The notes beneath the pieces were generated by a model. That model did no database searches. It worked only from the letters and a program-made list of their open reading frames with translations, and had not been told where the DNA came from. 64,000 nucleotides of DNA. Origin: Asparagopsis taxiformis. Its lineage: Eukaryota; Rhodophyta; Florideophyceae; Bonnemaisoniales; Bonnemaisoniaceae. Location: assembly GCA_030407315.1 (NCBI GenBank), contig JALQPE010002721.1, positions 1-64,000 of the forward strand, written 5' to 3'. Of this stretch, positions 19,960 through 30,068 are shown piece after piece (within the stretch, counting starts at the first letter, position 1; each line of letters opens with the position of its first letter). Position numbers and translations under genes: made by a program.

Positions 19960-19971
19960 GTCCCCCTGCTT

Positions 19972-21681
19972 CACGGAGAGCGGGTTGCGTATGTTTGGAG
20001 GTGGTTGTGGAGCGTCAAAGATATTTAGGAGCTGCTTTAGTCGCGTGAAGTGTTGGCCTTTTAGCGGTTTCGTTAATATATCTTCGAGCATTTCTTGTGA
20101 TGGGACGTGTTGAAGGGTAATGTTTCTGCGCTGTATGTGTTCGCGGAGAAAGTGGTGGCGGAGGTCTATGAACTTCCGTTTCTTCGTGGGTGCGGTATTG
20201 TTAGCAATTGAGATTGCGGCTTGGTTGTCGATGTACAACGTGGTTGGCTCTTCCGGTAGCGCCTGTAGTTCGTATAGTACGCGTCGGAGCCATTGTGTGT
20301 ACTGGACTGCGAGGGCTGCTGCTATGTATTCTGCTTCGCATGTGGAGAGGGCTTGCATGGATTGCTTAATTGATATCCATGCTATTGGGGAGCAATTTAT
20401 AGTGTGGATTGCGCCACTTGTGGATTTTGAATCCGTTTTGTCTCCTGCGTAGTCCGCATCTGTGTATGATTGGAGGGGTATGGATTTTGTGTTTGATGGC
20501 TTGTATAGTATTCCCGTGGTGATGGTTCCTTTCAGGTAGCGAACGAGGTGCTTGAGGTGTCCCCAGTGGCGCTTGGTAGGGCGGTGGTTAGCCGCTGCCA
20601 GTTTGCTTACGACGAAGCATATATCTGGTCTTGTTGAGTCAGCAACATAGCGTACTGTTCCGATGACTGCTTTGTATATCTCTGCAATCTCGGGGCATGG
20701 CTCATCTGTGTTGTCCTGGGCGTGGAGTGGAACACCGTCCGTGTACGGTTTAGGATTGGTGTTGGCCGTGGTTTGTCTTGTATCGGCTAGTGCCTGTTCG
20801 ATGTATTGTGGGGTGGAGATGTGGATTCCCGCGGTGCTGTAATTGACTGTCCATCCGAGGTATTTCGTTGGCTTGCCTAGGTTTTTGATGTCATATCTCG
20901 TGGAGAGAGTGGAGTGAAGCTGGTCGATGAGTTTTTTTCGGGATGCAACAATTAGGAAGTCGTCGCAGCTGGCTGCTATGAGGGTAAAGTTCGCTTGGTT
21001 GCTGATCTTGTAGAAAAGGCATGGGTCTTGTTGGCTTTGCGTGAATCCGTGGGATTTTAGGAACTTTGTTACACCTTGTGTGTAGTAATAGCCGCCGGAT
21101 GGGTTTCCGTATAGGTTTCGGATTAGGATGCCATATCTGCTCTTGTGTTTTAGGCTGCCATCAAATTGCGGGTGTTGCCGGACGTATACGGGCTTCTCGT
21201 AGTGGTAGTGTTCGTGCAGGTACGCGGATGTCATGTCGAAGTGACAGATGGCGTGTTTGCCGGCTGCTGCCTCGGCAAAGAGGAGGCGTATTGTTGCTTT
21301 GTCGGCCATTAGTGCTGTGGTATGCGTGGGGTTGTAGTGTATGTTGGGTTTCATTAGATCACCCCGCATGGCGCATCGTGCTTTCCTCTCGATTATGGTG
21401 CCATCTGCCGTGCGTTTGTATCTATATCCCATTGTTAGTGGGATCGTTTGAGTGTTTGGTGGGACGTCGCTATCCGGAATCCACTTGATTGTACCATTTT
21501 TATCCAGTTTGACCAGTTCTGCGTTGTGAGCTATTTCCCACTCGGTGGCGTCTGGATATCGATTGGCTTGTTTCATTGACGCTGGGGGAGGTGTAGTGGG
21601 TTCAATATGGGTTGGGTCGGGATGTGGGATGTGGGATTTCCGCGCGGTGGTCATAGTTCTGACAGGATCTTGTTCGGGGTA
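19972..21681 (-). CDS. Copia pol: reverse transcriptase and RNase H
   Basis: The frame is open from just after the TAG at 21682-21684. It shows the copia RT core: 'HFDMTSAYLH' with the first catalytic Asp, 'GYYYTQGVTKFL', 'SCDDFLIVAS' as the paired-Asp catalytic turn, and 'LGKPTKYLGW'. The RNase H part has 'SYTDADYAGD', 'STCEAEYIAA', 'YIDNQAAI' and 'IDLRHHFLRE'. All the acidic residues expected for polymerase and RNase H are present. The reading frame itself continues to 19747, into the LTR; the functional end should be near the polypurine tract. A TAG separates it in frame from the integrase. Confidence 0.88.
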
Positions 21682-22773
21682 CTATGTATTGAAATCAACT
21701 GTGCGGACGCGGTGGTATTCGGAGGCATTTATGGTACGAACCGTGATGAATGTTGGGGATTCGGCATACATGTACTGCACTGCGATTCCCTTGGCGTCTA
21801 GTTTTCTTCCCGGCGTGCGTGAGGGGATGGAACCGATTGCGCCGAATGGGTATAGGCATGTTATGGATGGTTCCTGCCCGTGCCAAATAGTGTATGGGAG
21901 TGTGCCAGTTGTGGAATGTCTAGTTATGTTGTATTTGAAGATGGCATCGCGTACAGCGTCCTCCCAGAATATGAGGGGGAGGTCGGCGTGGAATAGGGAT
22001 GCTCTTGCAGCGTTTATCAGAGTCGCATTTATGCGCTCGGCGATGCCGTTTTCTTGCGGTGAGTATGGAACCTTGAGGCGGTGTTCCAATCCCAATGAGT
22101 CGTACAGGCTGTTTGCCTCGGTTGATATGTATTCGCGGGCGTTATCCGTGGTTAGGATTTGAGGAGTTGCTCCGGTTTGGTTTTGAACGATGGATATCAA
22201 GTTGTCCAGTGTTTTTGGTATGTTTTTGCGGTTTGGCAAGAAGCGGGCCATGATATATCTGGAGTGGGTATCAACTAGCGTTATGAAGTATGAGTTACCG
22301 TGTATTGACGTGGGTGATATTGGTCCGCAGATATCGCTTGAGATGACGATTCCTACAGAGTAGTTGTGGTTTGTTTTTGTGTGCGGTTTGGGGCGGAGCT
22401 TGCCGTGCTGGCATCCAGAACACGTTAGCGGTGGCGGGGTTTGTTTTAGGATCGGAGGAAGTGGTATGAGTTCTTCAATGGCCATTTTCTGGAGTGTGCG
22501 AAGGTTTATGTGGTTGAAAATCAGGTGCCAAGTGTGGAAAGCGGCTGATTTTTCAGATTGTTTTGGGTTTGCGGTGGGGTTGGCGTCTGTGAGGCGTGTG
22601 GTGTTTTGGTTTGACGTCGTATCCGGCCCAAATCGCATGATCAGGGGTGATTTATCTTTTGGCGGTGCGTTGGCATACGTTGTTTGTTCCTCGTGGTTTG
22701 TTTTTCTTTTGGATCGTGTTGATGGTGCGAGAGGAGAATGTGTGTGACTTGAGTTGATATGCGCAGTTGACAT
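21682..22773 (-). CDS. Copia pol: integrase
   Basis: The N-terminal zinc-binding module is seen as 'FHTWHLIFNH' and 'CSGCQHGK'. The catalytic core follows with Asp in 'SSDICGPI', Asp in 'LTTDNAREY' and Glu in 'SPQENGIAERI', the D,D-35-E pattern. It overlaps the gag-protease frame by 122 nt in a +1 relation and ends with an in-frame TAG before the RT. Either the two breaks are mutations or the element uses +1 frameshifting, as Ty1 does. Confidence 0.88.
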   Translation of the reverse strand: MSTAHINSSHTHSPLAPSTRSKRKTNHEEQTTYANAPPKDKSPLIMRFGPDTTSNQNTTRLTDANPTANPKQSEKSAAFHTWHLIFNHINLRTLQKMAIEELIPLPPILKQTPPPLTCSGCQHGKLRPKPHTKTNHNYSVGIVISSDICGPISPTSIHGNSYFITLVDTHSRYIMARFLPNRKNIPKTLDNLISIVQNQTGATPQILTTDNAREYISTEANSLYDSLGLEHRLKVPYSPQENGIAERINATLINAARASLFHADLPLIFWEDAVRDAIFKYNITRHSTTGTLPYTIWHGQEPSITCLYPFGAIGSIPSRTPGRKLDAKGIAVQYMYAESPTFITVRTINASEYHRVRTVDFNT

Positions 22774-24010
22774 ACGGGGCTGTTCCTATGAGCTGTGGTT
22801 TATTTGTTTTTGTGTTGATGATGTGGGCTGCCTTTTTGTCGAAGGCGACTAGGCCGTATTGGCTCGCGAGATCATGCACTGAGAGCAGGTTGTTCGTTAG
22901 TGCAGGGTTGAACACTGCAGGTACTCGTATGGTGTGTCCCTGTTCAGTCTGTATTGACGTAGTGCCGCGATGGGTGGATGATGTGTTAGCGTCTGTGGCC
23001 GTTACGGTGGGAATTGGTTCGGGGAGTGGGGTCATGTCCGCTGTAGCGTGGTTGAGATGCGTTGGTGATGCGCCGGAATCGACGATGTACGTACTTCGGT
23101 TGTCGGTGTCTGTGTCTGAGTTTTCCGGGGAGTAGTTTCTTCGTGCATGACCTATTGCATCAGCGATTTCGTAGGTGGCCGTCGGCTGGGAGGTTGCGGC
23201 CGATCGGGCGTGCTGTTGGCGGTCGGTGGCGGAGCGTCGTGGGTTGTAAGTCCGTTTGGTGTTTGTGGGATAGTTCCCGTTCGTAAGGGCATTGATGAGT
23301 AGGCTGACCTGTAGTAGGTTGTCCATTTGGTTTGTTCCCTGGTGTCTGGGTGTCCAGTTTCTGCGTTGTCGATATTTGGGTGGTTCTTGACGGAGGGGGA
23401 GGTTTCTTTGGGGTTCTGGTAGCGCTCGGAGTTGTACGACGTTGTGCCTATATTTGTTGTTGTTTTCGATGTCTTCTAGACGGCTTTGCAACTCGGTAAT
23501 GGTGTTGGGGATTCCTGCTATGCGTAGGTTTCCGGGTACATCGTTGAAGTGGGGGTGTTCGGATAGGCCGTCAATTATGATCTGTACTGTGGTCGTTTCT
23601 TGTTGTATGTATGGGCAGTTAGCGGCCAACATTCTTTTGCGGAGCACTCGGTGGGCCGCTATATATTCTTGGATTGTTTTGTCCGGGGTGAATTTGAGGT
23701 TGCGGGCCTCACGCTCGAGAGTCCTTTGGTCATGTTCCGATGTCGTCTTGAACAGGTCTTCGATAGCCGTCACGGTTTCTGCGGGGGACTCTGTGTAAAT
23801 GTCGACGGCTATTTTGTCTGCCATTGCTTCCGGTACGCTACGGTTGATTAGTTGCCTCGTAGCGGCGGAAGCTCTTTTGTATGCTTTTATGGTGGCGTTT
23901 GACGCACCGAGCGTTAAGTGGAAGTTTGGGTCGATGATGTGTTCCAGATCGTGGATTGTGAGTATGTCATTGAGGGTGCTGCGCCATTGTTTAACGTTCG
24001 TGGGTGAGAG
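22652..24010 (-). CDS. Copia gag and protease
   Basis: The gag domain (UBN2-like) can be followed from about 24010, upstream of the first ATG of the frame at 23824, through 'SNATIKAYKRASAATRQL' to 'TIQEYIAAHRVLRKRM'. The aspartic protease active site is 'YIVDSGAS'. I see no clear CCHC zinc knuckle. A frame change near 24020 separates the gag body from the likely start codon, which suggests an inactive copy. Confidence 0.8.
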   Translation of the reverse strand, partial: LSPTNVKQWRSTLNDILTIHDLEHIIDPNFHLTLGASNATIKAYKRASAATRQLINRSVPEAMADKIAVDIYTESPAETVTAIEDLFKTTSEHDQRTLEREARNLKFTPDKTIQEYIAAHRVLRKRMLAANCPYIQQETTTVQIIIDGLSEHPHFNDVPGNLRIAGIPNTITELQSRLEDIENNNKYRHNVVQLRALPEPQRNLPLRQEPPKYRQRRNWTPRHQGTNQMDNLLQVSLLINALTNGNYPTNTKRTYNPRRSATDRQQHARSAATSQPTATYEIADAIGHARRNYSPENSDTDTDNRSTYIVDSGASPTHLNHATADMTPLPEPIPTVTATDANTSSTHRGTTSIQTEQGHTIRVPAVFNPALTNNLLSVHDLASQYGLVAFDKKAAHIINTKTNKPQLIGTAPYVNCAYQLKSHTFSSRTINTIQKKNKPRGTNNVCQRTAKR

Positions 24011-24276
24011 CTCTGGGAGGTCAGTGTTGAAATGCCATGGCTCGGGTTGATCTGCGCGTTGGGGCTATGGGCTGGGCGGTCTTGGTGGGGTTGTCGTCAT
24101 GGTTGGCGTTCCGTATTCTTGTTCGAGTTGTGCGGATCGCCAGAGTTCGCTCCAAATGGGGTATGTTTCGCGATAATGGGGCCGTTTGGCTCGGTCTGTT
24201 GAGGCAGGTTCGCTGATTTTTGTGGAATGGGGCGGAGCTAAGGCTCAACGCTGGTTGGCAGTGGTTTGTTTTGTGT

Positions 24277-24292
24277 TACTGGGCTCATAACC
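24277..24292 (-). promoter_or_regulatory. Primer binding site: initiator tRNA-Met anticodon region
   Basis: Directly next to the CA end of the 5' LTR the minus strand reads GGTTATGAGCCCAGTA. This is complementary, with one mismatch, to the anticodon stem-loop of initiator tRNA-Met (CTGGGCCCATAACC), not to a tRNA 3' end. Drosophila copia is primed in this way by a half-tRNA. Confidence 0.8.
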
Positions 24293-24434
24293 TGATACTG
24301 CCGTACCTCTGTTTATTGTTCTCTCAACCTACCTCCTATTTATCTTTCGGCCGTGCGCTTCCGCCGCCGTCCTTCTATTGACATGTTGACATGATATCGT
24401 ATGCTGTGCTGTTGGCTCAGCAAGCGTAGTGGCA
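24293..24434 (-). repeat. Copia 5' LTR
   Basis: It runs from TGCCACTACG to ...GTATCA on the minus strand (TG...CA), about 142 bp. Its first ~70 bp match 19823-19892. Confidence 0.75.
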
Positions 24435-24471
24435 GTTTCTATTCTTGAATGAGGTCGGCAGTCACTGAATC

Positions 24472-24987
24472 CTATTTCAATTTGTCCACTTCCTTGAGTC
24501 GCAATGCGGCCACAGTTGGTTCGAGGGGAGACTGCTGACCCATACTTGCGAGCAAGAGTGGTCCTTTGTGTGTGTCGGGAATGGAAACATCTGCTCCCAT
24601 CCTGTCCAATTGGGAGAACAGCGATTCGAATTCATCAATGTATTTCGCCATATTATCAGTAGTAGAAAATTGCTTAGAGTACACAGTTGTCAATGTTGAT
24701 ATTTGAGTAGTTGCTCGGTCAGATGCGTATCTTTTGTCTAGTAATCGAAGCATAGCCATTGGATCATTGTGTTTGGCACTGCACACCCTGAAAGGTGCAT
24801 CGCCTAGTGATGCAGTGATTAGTGCGGTGGCTTTGTCCTTTGTGTCTTCTGGGCAGTCTTCTTTGTTCAGTTTGCCCCAGTACCCTTTCCCTTTGAGCGC
24901 TATTTCGGCTCATAGCCGCCACAGATTGTAGTCGTCTGTACTGCGCCCGTGGAACCGTTGTATTCTTTCCTCTTCCTCTTTTGTCAT
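24472..24987 (-). pseudogene. Second copia element: gag fragment
   Basis: From ATG 24987 the frame reads 'IQRFHGRSTDDYNLWRL', the classic start of a copia gag, then a TGA at 24910-24912 in place of a sense codon, then 'EIALKGKGYWGKL' and the rest of a UBN2 gag domain to a stop at 24472. Everything downstream is missing, cut off at the 5' LTR of the neighbouring copia, so the first element was probably inserted here or the two were joined by deletion. It is a different copia family from the neighbour, as the gag sequences barely match. Confidence 0.75.
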
Positions 24988-25103
24988 GACTTCGACAAGA
25001 AAGTAGAGGTTTGCTTCAAGGTACTTTCATCGCTCACCAAATTATCGAAGTTGAAAACCATCTGTTTGGGTTCAGCTCTAGTGGTTAAATGGAGTGGTCG
25101 TCG

Positions 25104-25120
25104 CCACTGGGCCCATAACC
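25104..25120 (-). promoter_or_regulatory. Primer binding site of the second copia (perfect initiator tRNA-Met anticodon match)
   Basis: GGTTATGGGCCCAGTGG on the minus strand lies directly after the CA end of an LTR. It is a perfect complement of the conserved CTGGGCCCATAACC of eukaryotic initiator tRNA-Met. The gag start codon lies about 120 nt downstream. Confidence 0.82.
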
Positions 25121-25271
25121 TGTTCATGTGATGTTTTTTCGATGAATCCTATCTTTACTTCGTGCTTTCTACTTGTCTATATATATTCTCTAGACATACT
25201 CGTAGCTGCATCTGTTACTGAAATGCAGACCACAAATTAATCTTGTCTGTTTCAATATGCTGCGGACCACA
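25121..25271 (-). repeat. Second copia 5' LTR
   Basis: It starts TGTGGTCCGC and ends CATGAACA on the minus strand, 151 bp, bounded by TG and CA and abutting the primer site. The matching 3' LTR is not in the window. Confidence 0.65.
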
Positions 25272-25376
25272 TGTTCTAGGTTTTGTAAGCCCACAGCGCA
25301 AATGCGCTGCAAGCACATATAGCTTGAAATGTAGCTTAAATTATTGAAGATGTCCAACAGGAACAGTTCCTCGACA
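25272..25376 (-). pseudogene. 3' remnant of host gene split by the Mutator-like element
   Basis: On the minus strand, immediately beyond the target duplication, an open frame continues ('VEELFLLDIFNN') in the same phase as the gene broken off at 32685. It stays open into the copia LTR. See the 5' part at 32677-33260. Confidence 0.55.
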
Positions 25377-25385
25377 ACCTTTGGG
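25377..25385 (+). repeat. Left target site duplication, ACCTTTGGG
   Basis: This 9-bp sequence is repeated exactly at 32677-32685, on the other side of the element. Nine base pairs is the Mutator size. Confidence 0.9.
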
Positions 25386-25945
25386 GGGGAACGAACAATC
25401 TACCCCCGGTGGAACAGGTATGCTGTAAGCCATTCATGCGGCGTTCGGCCCTCATTTTTGACCAATAAGAATGCTTCGTCCTCCAGTTGAAGTTCAACCA
25501 ATAGAATTGCTTCGTCCCCCATTCTCCCTATTATTATTGGCTGTTTCTAAATAATGCAGAAAAAACACCATTGGAACGATGCGCCCGTATCAACCCATTT
25601 TGAGGGCCATCTCGCCGCCGGCCGCACGCCAATTTCCCGTGACACATTTGCGTTACGCAACCCGAAATTTCATTTTCCAAAATTCTCCAAATGTCAAAAT
25701 CCTTTTCAGGCTGAGATCTTTTTCTCATTTCCCGAAAACTGAAATATTCGCTCGCCACCGCCGCCGACCATCGCCAAGTCATCTCCCTGCTCTGGTCCGG
25801 TACGTCCCCGGTCCGAGCAACTAGACCCGCCCCGCTCAGGGTCAACACGTCATCAATAGTGCGCATACATGGAACCGACCGCACTATCCACATCGATCGC
25901 ACCGAAACCCACTGCTTTGCAGGTCACTCCCATACTTTCCAAAAA
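25386..25945 (+). repeat. MULE left terminal inverted repeat
   Basis: It is nearly identical in reverse complement to 32150-32676 up to 'CGCACCGAAACCC', then similar again ('ACTGCTTT...CCCATACTTT') after a roughly 45-bp insertion present only in the right arm. Confidence 0.92.
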
Positions 25946-26078
25946 CATTTTGTGTGTACATCGCGACAAGCGGCACATTCCGAAGGCACTACCAGGTACA
26001 ACTGCTTATTCTTTCCTTCCAGTTCTGTATTCGTGAGAAAAGCGGACACGAACGAGAGCTGAGAACGTAGAATTGAGG

Positions 26079-29000
26079 ATGGAGGGAATCAGATATGATC
26101 GTATCACTGAAGTCGAATCAAAGGTGAAAGAATTGGGATTCAAAATGACTTTGGACGAGAAGGCCGCGTTCAGGAGATATTTGAAGAAAACAATGGACAA
26201 TTGCAGACAGGGTGATCCCTGGTTCGAGTATTGTTTTGAAGGGCAGATGATGGATGATCATCTTTTGTTAGCCGGAATGGTAGAGTACAACGTCAAGGAG
26301 GATACGGTCTTGTTTGGGTGCAACAGTGCCCAATTCTTCACATCCGGCGCAAGGAATTATTCAGAACGTCAAGAAGATGGGGCTATAGACATTCAGGACC
26401 CATTCTTTATCTCTATTCGTAACTGTGTTCTGTCATCATGGACGGATGTAAAGAGAGCAGTTACATTGTTTATCCCAATAAATGTGCAACAAAAGCACTG
26501 GGGAGCGGTTCTCTGCATGCCAGATCCGGATAATGCAGGTCACGGGGTCATTTTCTGGGGGGACAGTCTAGGGTACCGAGCACCGTTGGACTTGCTGAAC
26601 TTCGTGCAGTTTTTCTTGAATGTTCTTCCTCCGAATATCACGTGGAAGAAGAGCACAGAAAACTACTTCTTGGATGTTCTTTCATTCGAGAAACAGAAGG
26701 ACGGATATAGTTGCGGATGTTATGTGCTCTCAGCTCTTTCATACTTTGCGTGGCAGATTGGAAGAATGCCGAGAGACACATATACCAAATATTCATCGGC
26801 TCGCACAGAAGAAATCAGAAATGTATGCACGAAGAGATATGTAGAAGGATTCCTCAACGCCTACAAGGATGAATCCAATTTTCATTGCGAAGATTTCATA
26901 TCAGACTTCACCGTATATGAAAAACTGTTCTCGCTGCTTTCCAGACATGAAAGTAATACTAAAAGCCCGGAAAAGTTTCCCCATAACTTGGAAGCCGATT
27001 CTGGGGATGAATGGACTGGAGCTGAGAATCCCATCATAGAGATTTCTATTCCCATGAATGAGCCGGGTTGTGACGAAGATAATTCGTCAGCAAGTAGCGA
27101 TGAATTCAAGGAATTTGACACATCTCAAGACTGGGGATCCATTGCACTTGATGAACCTGAAATCGCAGGAAAGGGAATTGGCGATATTGAAAGAGAAGTT
27201 TCCGTCCGCGCTGTACTACAAAGAGATTATCATGGCGGAAATGGAATCATGAGTCTTGGTATCTCTGACCGAAATAAAGAATTATCCCTTCCTTCGGTTG
27301 AAACGAGAAGTGTGGTTCCTCCGCCATGTACCGAATCCATTATTGAGGTACGTCCAGTCTCAGAACAGAAAAGCGCAGATGATAATTCACCGTGTTCTGG
27401 TTTGGAAAATGAAGAAATAAATGGGATGAAGCCTTGCAAGGGTGGCATTGCGAAATACTTGGAAGAGTGTCAAAGGCGAGGTATAATCTTCGGAATCGCA
27501 AGCCGAACGTTCCTGAAGAGAGCGAACTCCCCGTTCATTGTGCGTTTGCGCTTTCGTTGTATTGAATCTAGACGCACTGCAGCTTGTCGTGTGCAGTTCA
27601 ACGCGTGGAGGAGAAGAGACACGCCAATTTGGTACATCAAGGAGCCGAGTGATGATCATACTCATGCTCTCGGAATAAGCCAGCAATCCATGCGCTCCGA
27701 GTCAACCGCAAAGACCTTGGAAGAGATTGAAAACACTGCTCGAATAGTTTCTGGATCGAAACTAGCTCTGAAATCATCAGTAAGTTTAATAAGTAATGAG
27801 CCTAAGAAAGTCCGCTACTATCGCAGCGCAAAGGTGAGAAAGGGTCGGCGACCAGGAATGCGTCTTAATCGTCCTGGTAAAACAATTAATGTTGAATCAG
27901 GTCTTGGTTCGTTATGTACAGGTCTCAATGAAACGAAGTTCCCGGCTAATGTCACTTTCAAAGTTGAGAGCAATAATTCATTTGTCTGTAATGTTGGAAT
28001 GCAAGGAAACCCAGTTTCAAACAGTGAATATGTATGCAGTGATTCGAACTCAAATACAAACGACACGACAGCGATTCATTCTGCTCAGAGTGTGGAGATA
28101 GGGGTTCCCAGAGAAAAACTCATTGAACAGGAAGAATCAAGAAGTAGTGCAGCTGAGGCGATGAGTTCAGTTACAAGGGCATTCGATTCAATTGACAGCA
28201 CAGGATTGATACCGGCACTCAAGCATGTATCAAATTGCTACGGGTATCAAATTTTCGTTCGGCGTTCTCTGTTTTATGATTCCACAAGAAGATTTATTCG
28301 TCGCGCTACTCTGAAATGCTCAAATCGCGATTCCGGGAACGAAGCACACTGCAAATTCGAGTGTCGGATCCGAGGATTCGTTATTGACTCTAAGGATGAA
28401 ATTGAAGTTGAAAACGGAAATACTTTCGATGGGACTGTTGATCATGGGTGGAAATCAACGAAGTCTATACGGCACGTGTTGAACATTATTGATGGTTGCC
28501 ATAACCATGATCCAAACCAAGGAGTAAGGAATACCTCTATCCCTCCGGAAGCTCTAAGCAGTGCTCTCCAAATGAGTGAGGTATCATATATTAGATGCCG
28601 TGATATTACCAGATATATAGAAGACAAGTACAATATCACTGTACATCGTGCAAGATTACGACGCTACATCGCCTACAGGACCCGCCGAAACCACCCATAC
28701 GAGCAAGATTGCATGATATTGGTTCGGAATCTAGTAGAGATGCAGCAATTGAATATCAGGACATTCTATTCCATACGACTGACAAGCGAGAACAGCTTAC
28801 ATTCTATCGTATGGTCTCTACCCGAATGGCGTGATATGTACGAGTCGAATGGGATACTTCCAGGCATATCCGTGGACTGCAAATCTGTAGCTAATGTCTA
28901 TGGGCTTCCGTTGGTAGGATTTGCTGGTCGAACGAACGAAGGGAAGAACGTGATATACATGATGGGTGTGTTGAGTGATCAGACAGAAGATAGCCTGAAA

Positions 29001-30068
29001 TGGGCAATGGAAGAATTCGATCGCATGGCTCCTGCCCCACCTAATATCGTTGCACTAGACCAAGACATGGCGGGTATAAATGCGGCTCGCAAAGTATGGC
29101 CTCGATCTCATATTCTTCTTGACGAGTGGCATCTGAACATTAACCAGATGAAGAATGTATCCTCATTTCTCACAAAATATGCAAGCCCAGAGCTCGTCCG
29201 TAGAATTCTACAGGGAAATGCACATTTCACACGTCCAGAGCTCCCAAATGATGATGCTATTTCTGCACCACACAGATATATGTCAAGGGATCTATATTCA
29301 TTGCGCAAAAGTACGACAGAAGAATCATTCATTCGTCGAAGAGATGCTTTCGAAGGGATCTACTTTCATGGGCGAGAGGTACATGAATATCCACGATGGT
29401 ATAATACTCTGTTTAGAAAGTTACCTCAACTTGTTGTACAGTGCTTCAACAGAACTCTGTGTGGCCACCGTTTCTTGTTTCAGGGGAGCGGATACAGTGA
29501 GTGCTTCAACTCAATATTCCGTTCCACTATTTTGCAACGGAAGGTTCCTCTTGGTTCAGTACCACTTGAAATGAAACGAATCACAAGCATGCACGAAATT
29601 GAAAGAGAGCGTGACACTTACAAGATTTCTCGCGCGGTAAAACTGCTGATTCAAGGGTCCGGCCTTTTTACATCGCAACAGAATCTCGATAAGTTTATGA
29701 TGGAGTTTTCTAACTATGCTATCAGACATTTCCATGAGTTAAGCTTTCGTCATTCTTTCTCGTGGGAAATTGTGGACATCAGAATTGAGTCGTATGAGAA
29801 TTCACATGATAAAGAAGACGAAGAAAAGGTGGAAGTCAACTCAAATGCGTCACAGGTTTCCTTTTACCTTCAAAGCATGTCAGAAAATGATCGACAGAAT
29901 GCTGAAGTGAAGTTGTGGAGTGAAAATACTTCATGTGATTCGTTGTTGCGTGGTTCATGTACGTGCCCATTTCTTTTTTCATCTGGTCTTCCATTTAGAC
30001 ACATAACCCGGGTTATCGTACAGTCCCGATTTACGCACGAAACAACATGGAGATTAAATCCGTGCTAG
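26079..30068 (+). CDS. ULP1-like cysteine protease fused to Mutator transposase
   Basis: This is an uninterrupted frame of 1,329 residues. I take ATG 26079, because the upstream codon in frame is TTG. Residues ~100-280 are a ULP1/SENP C48 protease with the catalytic triad: His in 'KHWGAV' (~140), Asp in 'WGDSLG' (~162) and Cys in 'DGYSCGCY' (~212). Two C2H2/FLYWCH-like modules follow ('CRVQFNAW...HTHALG', ~500-530, and 'CKFECRIRG...CHNHDP', ~765-810). The MULE DDE core has 'ISVDCKSV' (~932), 'ALDQDMAG' (~993) and 'DEWHLNINQ' (~1015). A SWIM-type zinc motif ('CTCPF...RHI') lies near the end. In plant MULEs a ULP1 domain is usually a separate gene or captured host sequence; here one protein contains both. 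The frame is intact, so the element may be recent. Confidence 0.9.
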   Translation: MEGIRYDRITEVESKVKELGFKMTLDEKAAFRRYLKKTMDNCRQGDPWFEYCFEGQMMDDHLLLAGMVEYNVKEDTVLFGCNSAQFFTSGARNYSERQEDGAIDIQDPFFISIRNCVLSSWTDVKRAVTLFIPINVQQKHWGAVLCMPDPDNAGHGVIFWGDSLGYRAPLDLLNFVQFFLNVLPPNITWKKSTENYFLDVLSFEKQKDGYSCGCYVLSALSYFAWQIGRMPRDTYTKYSSARTEEIRNVCTKRYVEGFLNAYKDESNFHCEDFISDFTVYEKLFSLLSRHESNTKSPEKFPHNLEADSGDEWTGAENPIIEISIPMNEPGCDEDNSSASSDEFKEFDTSQDWGSIALDEPEIAGKGIGDIEREVSVRAVLQRDYHGGNGIMSLGISDRNKELSLPSVETRSVVPPPCTESIIEVRPVSEQKSADDNSPCSGLENEEINGMKPCKGGIAKYLEECQRRGIIFGIASRTFLKRANSPFIVRLRFRCIESRRTAACRVQFNAWRRRDTPIWYIKEPSDDHTHALGISQQSMRSESTAKTLEEIENTARIVSGSKLALKSSVSLISNEPKKVRYYRSAKVRKGRRPGMRLNRPGKTINVESGLGSLCTGLNETKFPANVTFKVESNNSFVCNVGMQGNPVSNSEYVCSDSNSNTNDTTAIHSAQSVEIGVPREKLIEQEESRSSAAEAMSSVTRAFDSIDSTGLIPALKHVSNCYGYQIFVRRSLFYDSTRRFIRRATLKCSNRDSGNEAHCKFECRIRGFVIDSKDEIEVENGNTFDGTVDHGWKSTKSIRHVLNIIDGCHNHDPNQGVRNTSIPPEALSSALQMSEVSYIRCRDITRYIEDKYNITVHRARLRRYIAYRTRRNHPYEQDCMILVRNLVEMQQLNIRTFYSIRLTSENSLHSIVWSLPEWRDMYESNGILPGISVDCKSVANVYGLPLVGFAGRTNEGKNVIYMMGVLSDQTEDSLKWAMEEFDRMAPAPPNIVALDQDMAGINAARKVWPRSHILLDEWHLNINQMKNVSSFLTKYASPELVRRILQGNAHFTRPELPNDDAISAPHRYMSRDLYSLRKSTTEESFIRRRDAFEGIYFHGREVHEYPRWYNTLFRKLPQLVVQCFNRTLCGHRFLFQGSGYSECFNSIFRSTILQRKVPLGSVPLEMKRITSMHEIERERDTYKISRAVKLLIQGSGLFTSQQNLDKFMMEFSNYAIRHFHELSFRHSFSWEIVDIRIESYENSHDKEDEEKVEVNSNASQVSFYLQSMSENDRQNAEVKLWSENTSCDSLLRGSCTCPFLFSSGLPFRHITRVIVQSRFTHETTWRLNPC

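Larger units (their letters stand above)
19823..24434 (-). mobile_element. Ty1/copia LTR retrotransposon (degenerate)
   Basis: The order on the minus strand is 5' LTR (24293-24434), primer site, gag, protease, integrase, reverse transcriptase/RNase H, polypurine-like tract and a 3' LTR remnant. Integrase before reverse transcriptase defines Ty1/copia. The LTRs share about 70 bp (19823-19892 with 24365-24434) containing TGCCACTACGCTTGC. The 3' LTR then breaks into unrelated repeat sequence, so the element is truncated on that side and no target duplication can be read. Confidence 0.88.
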
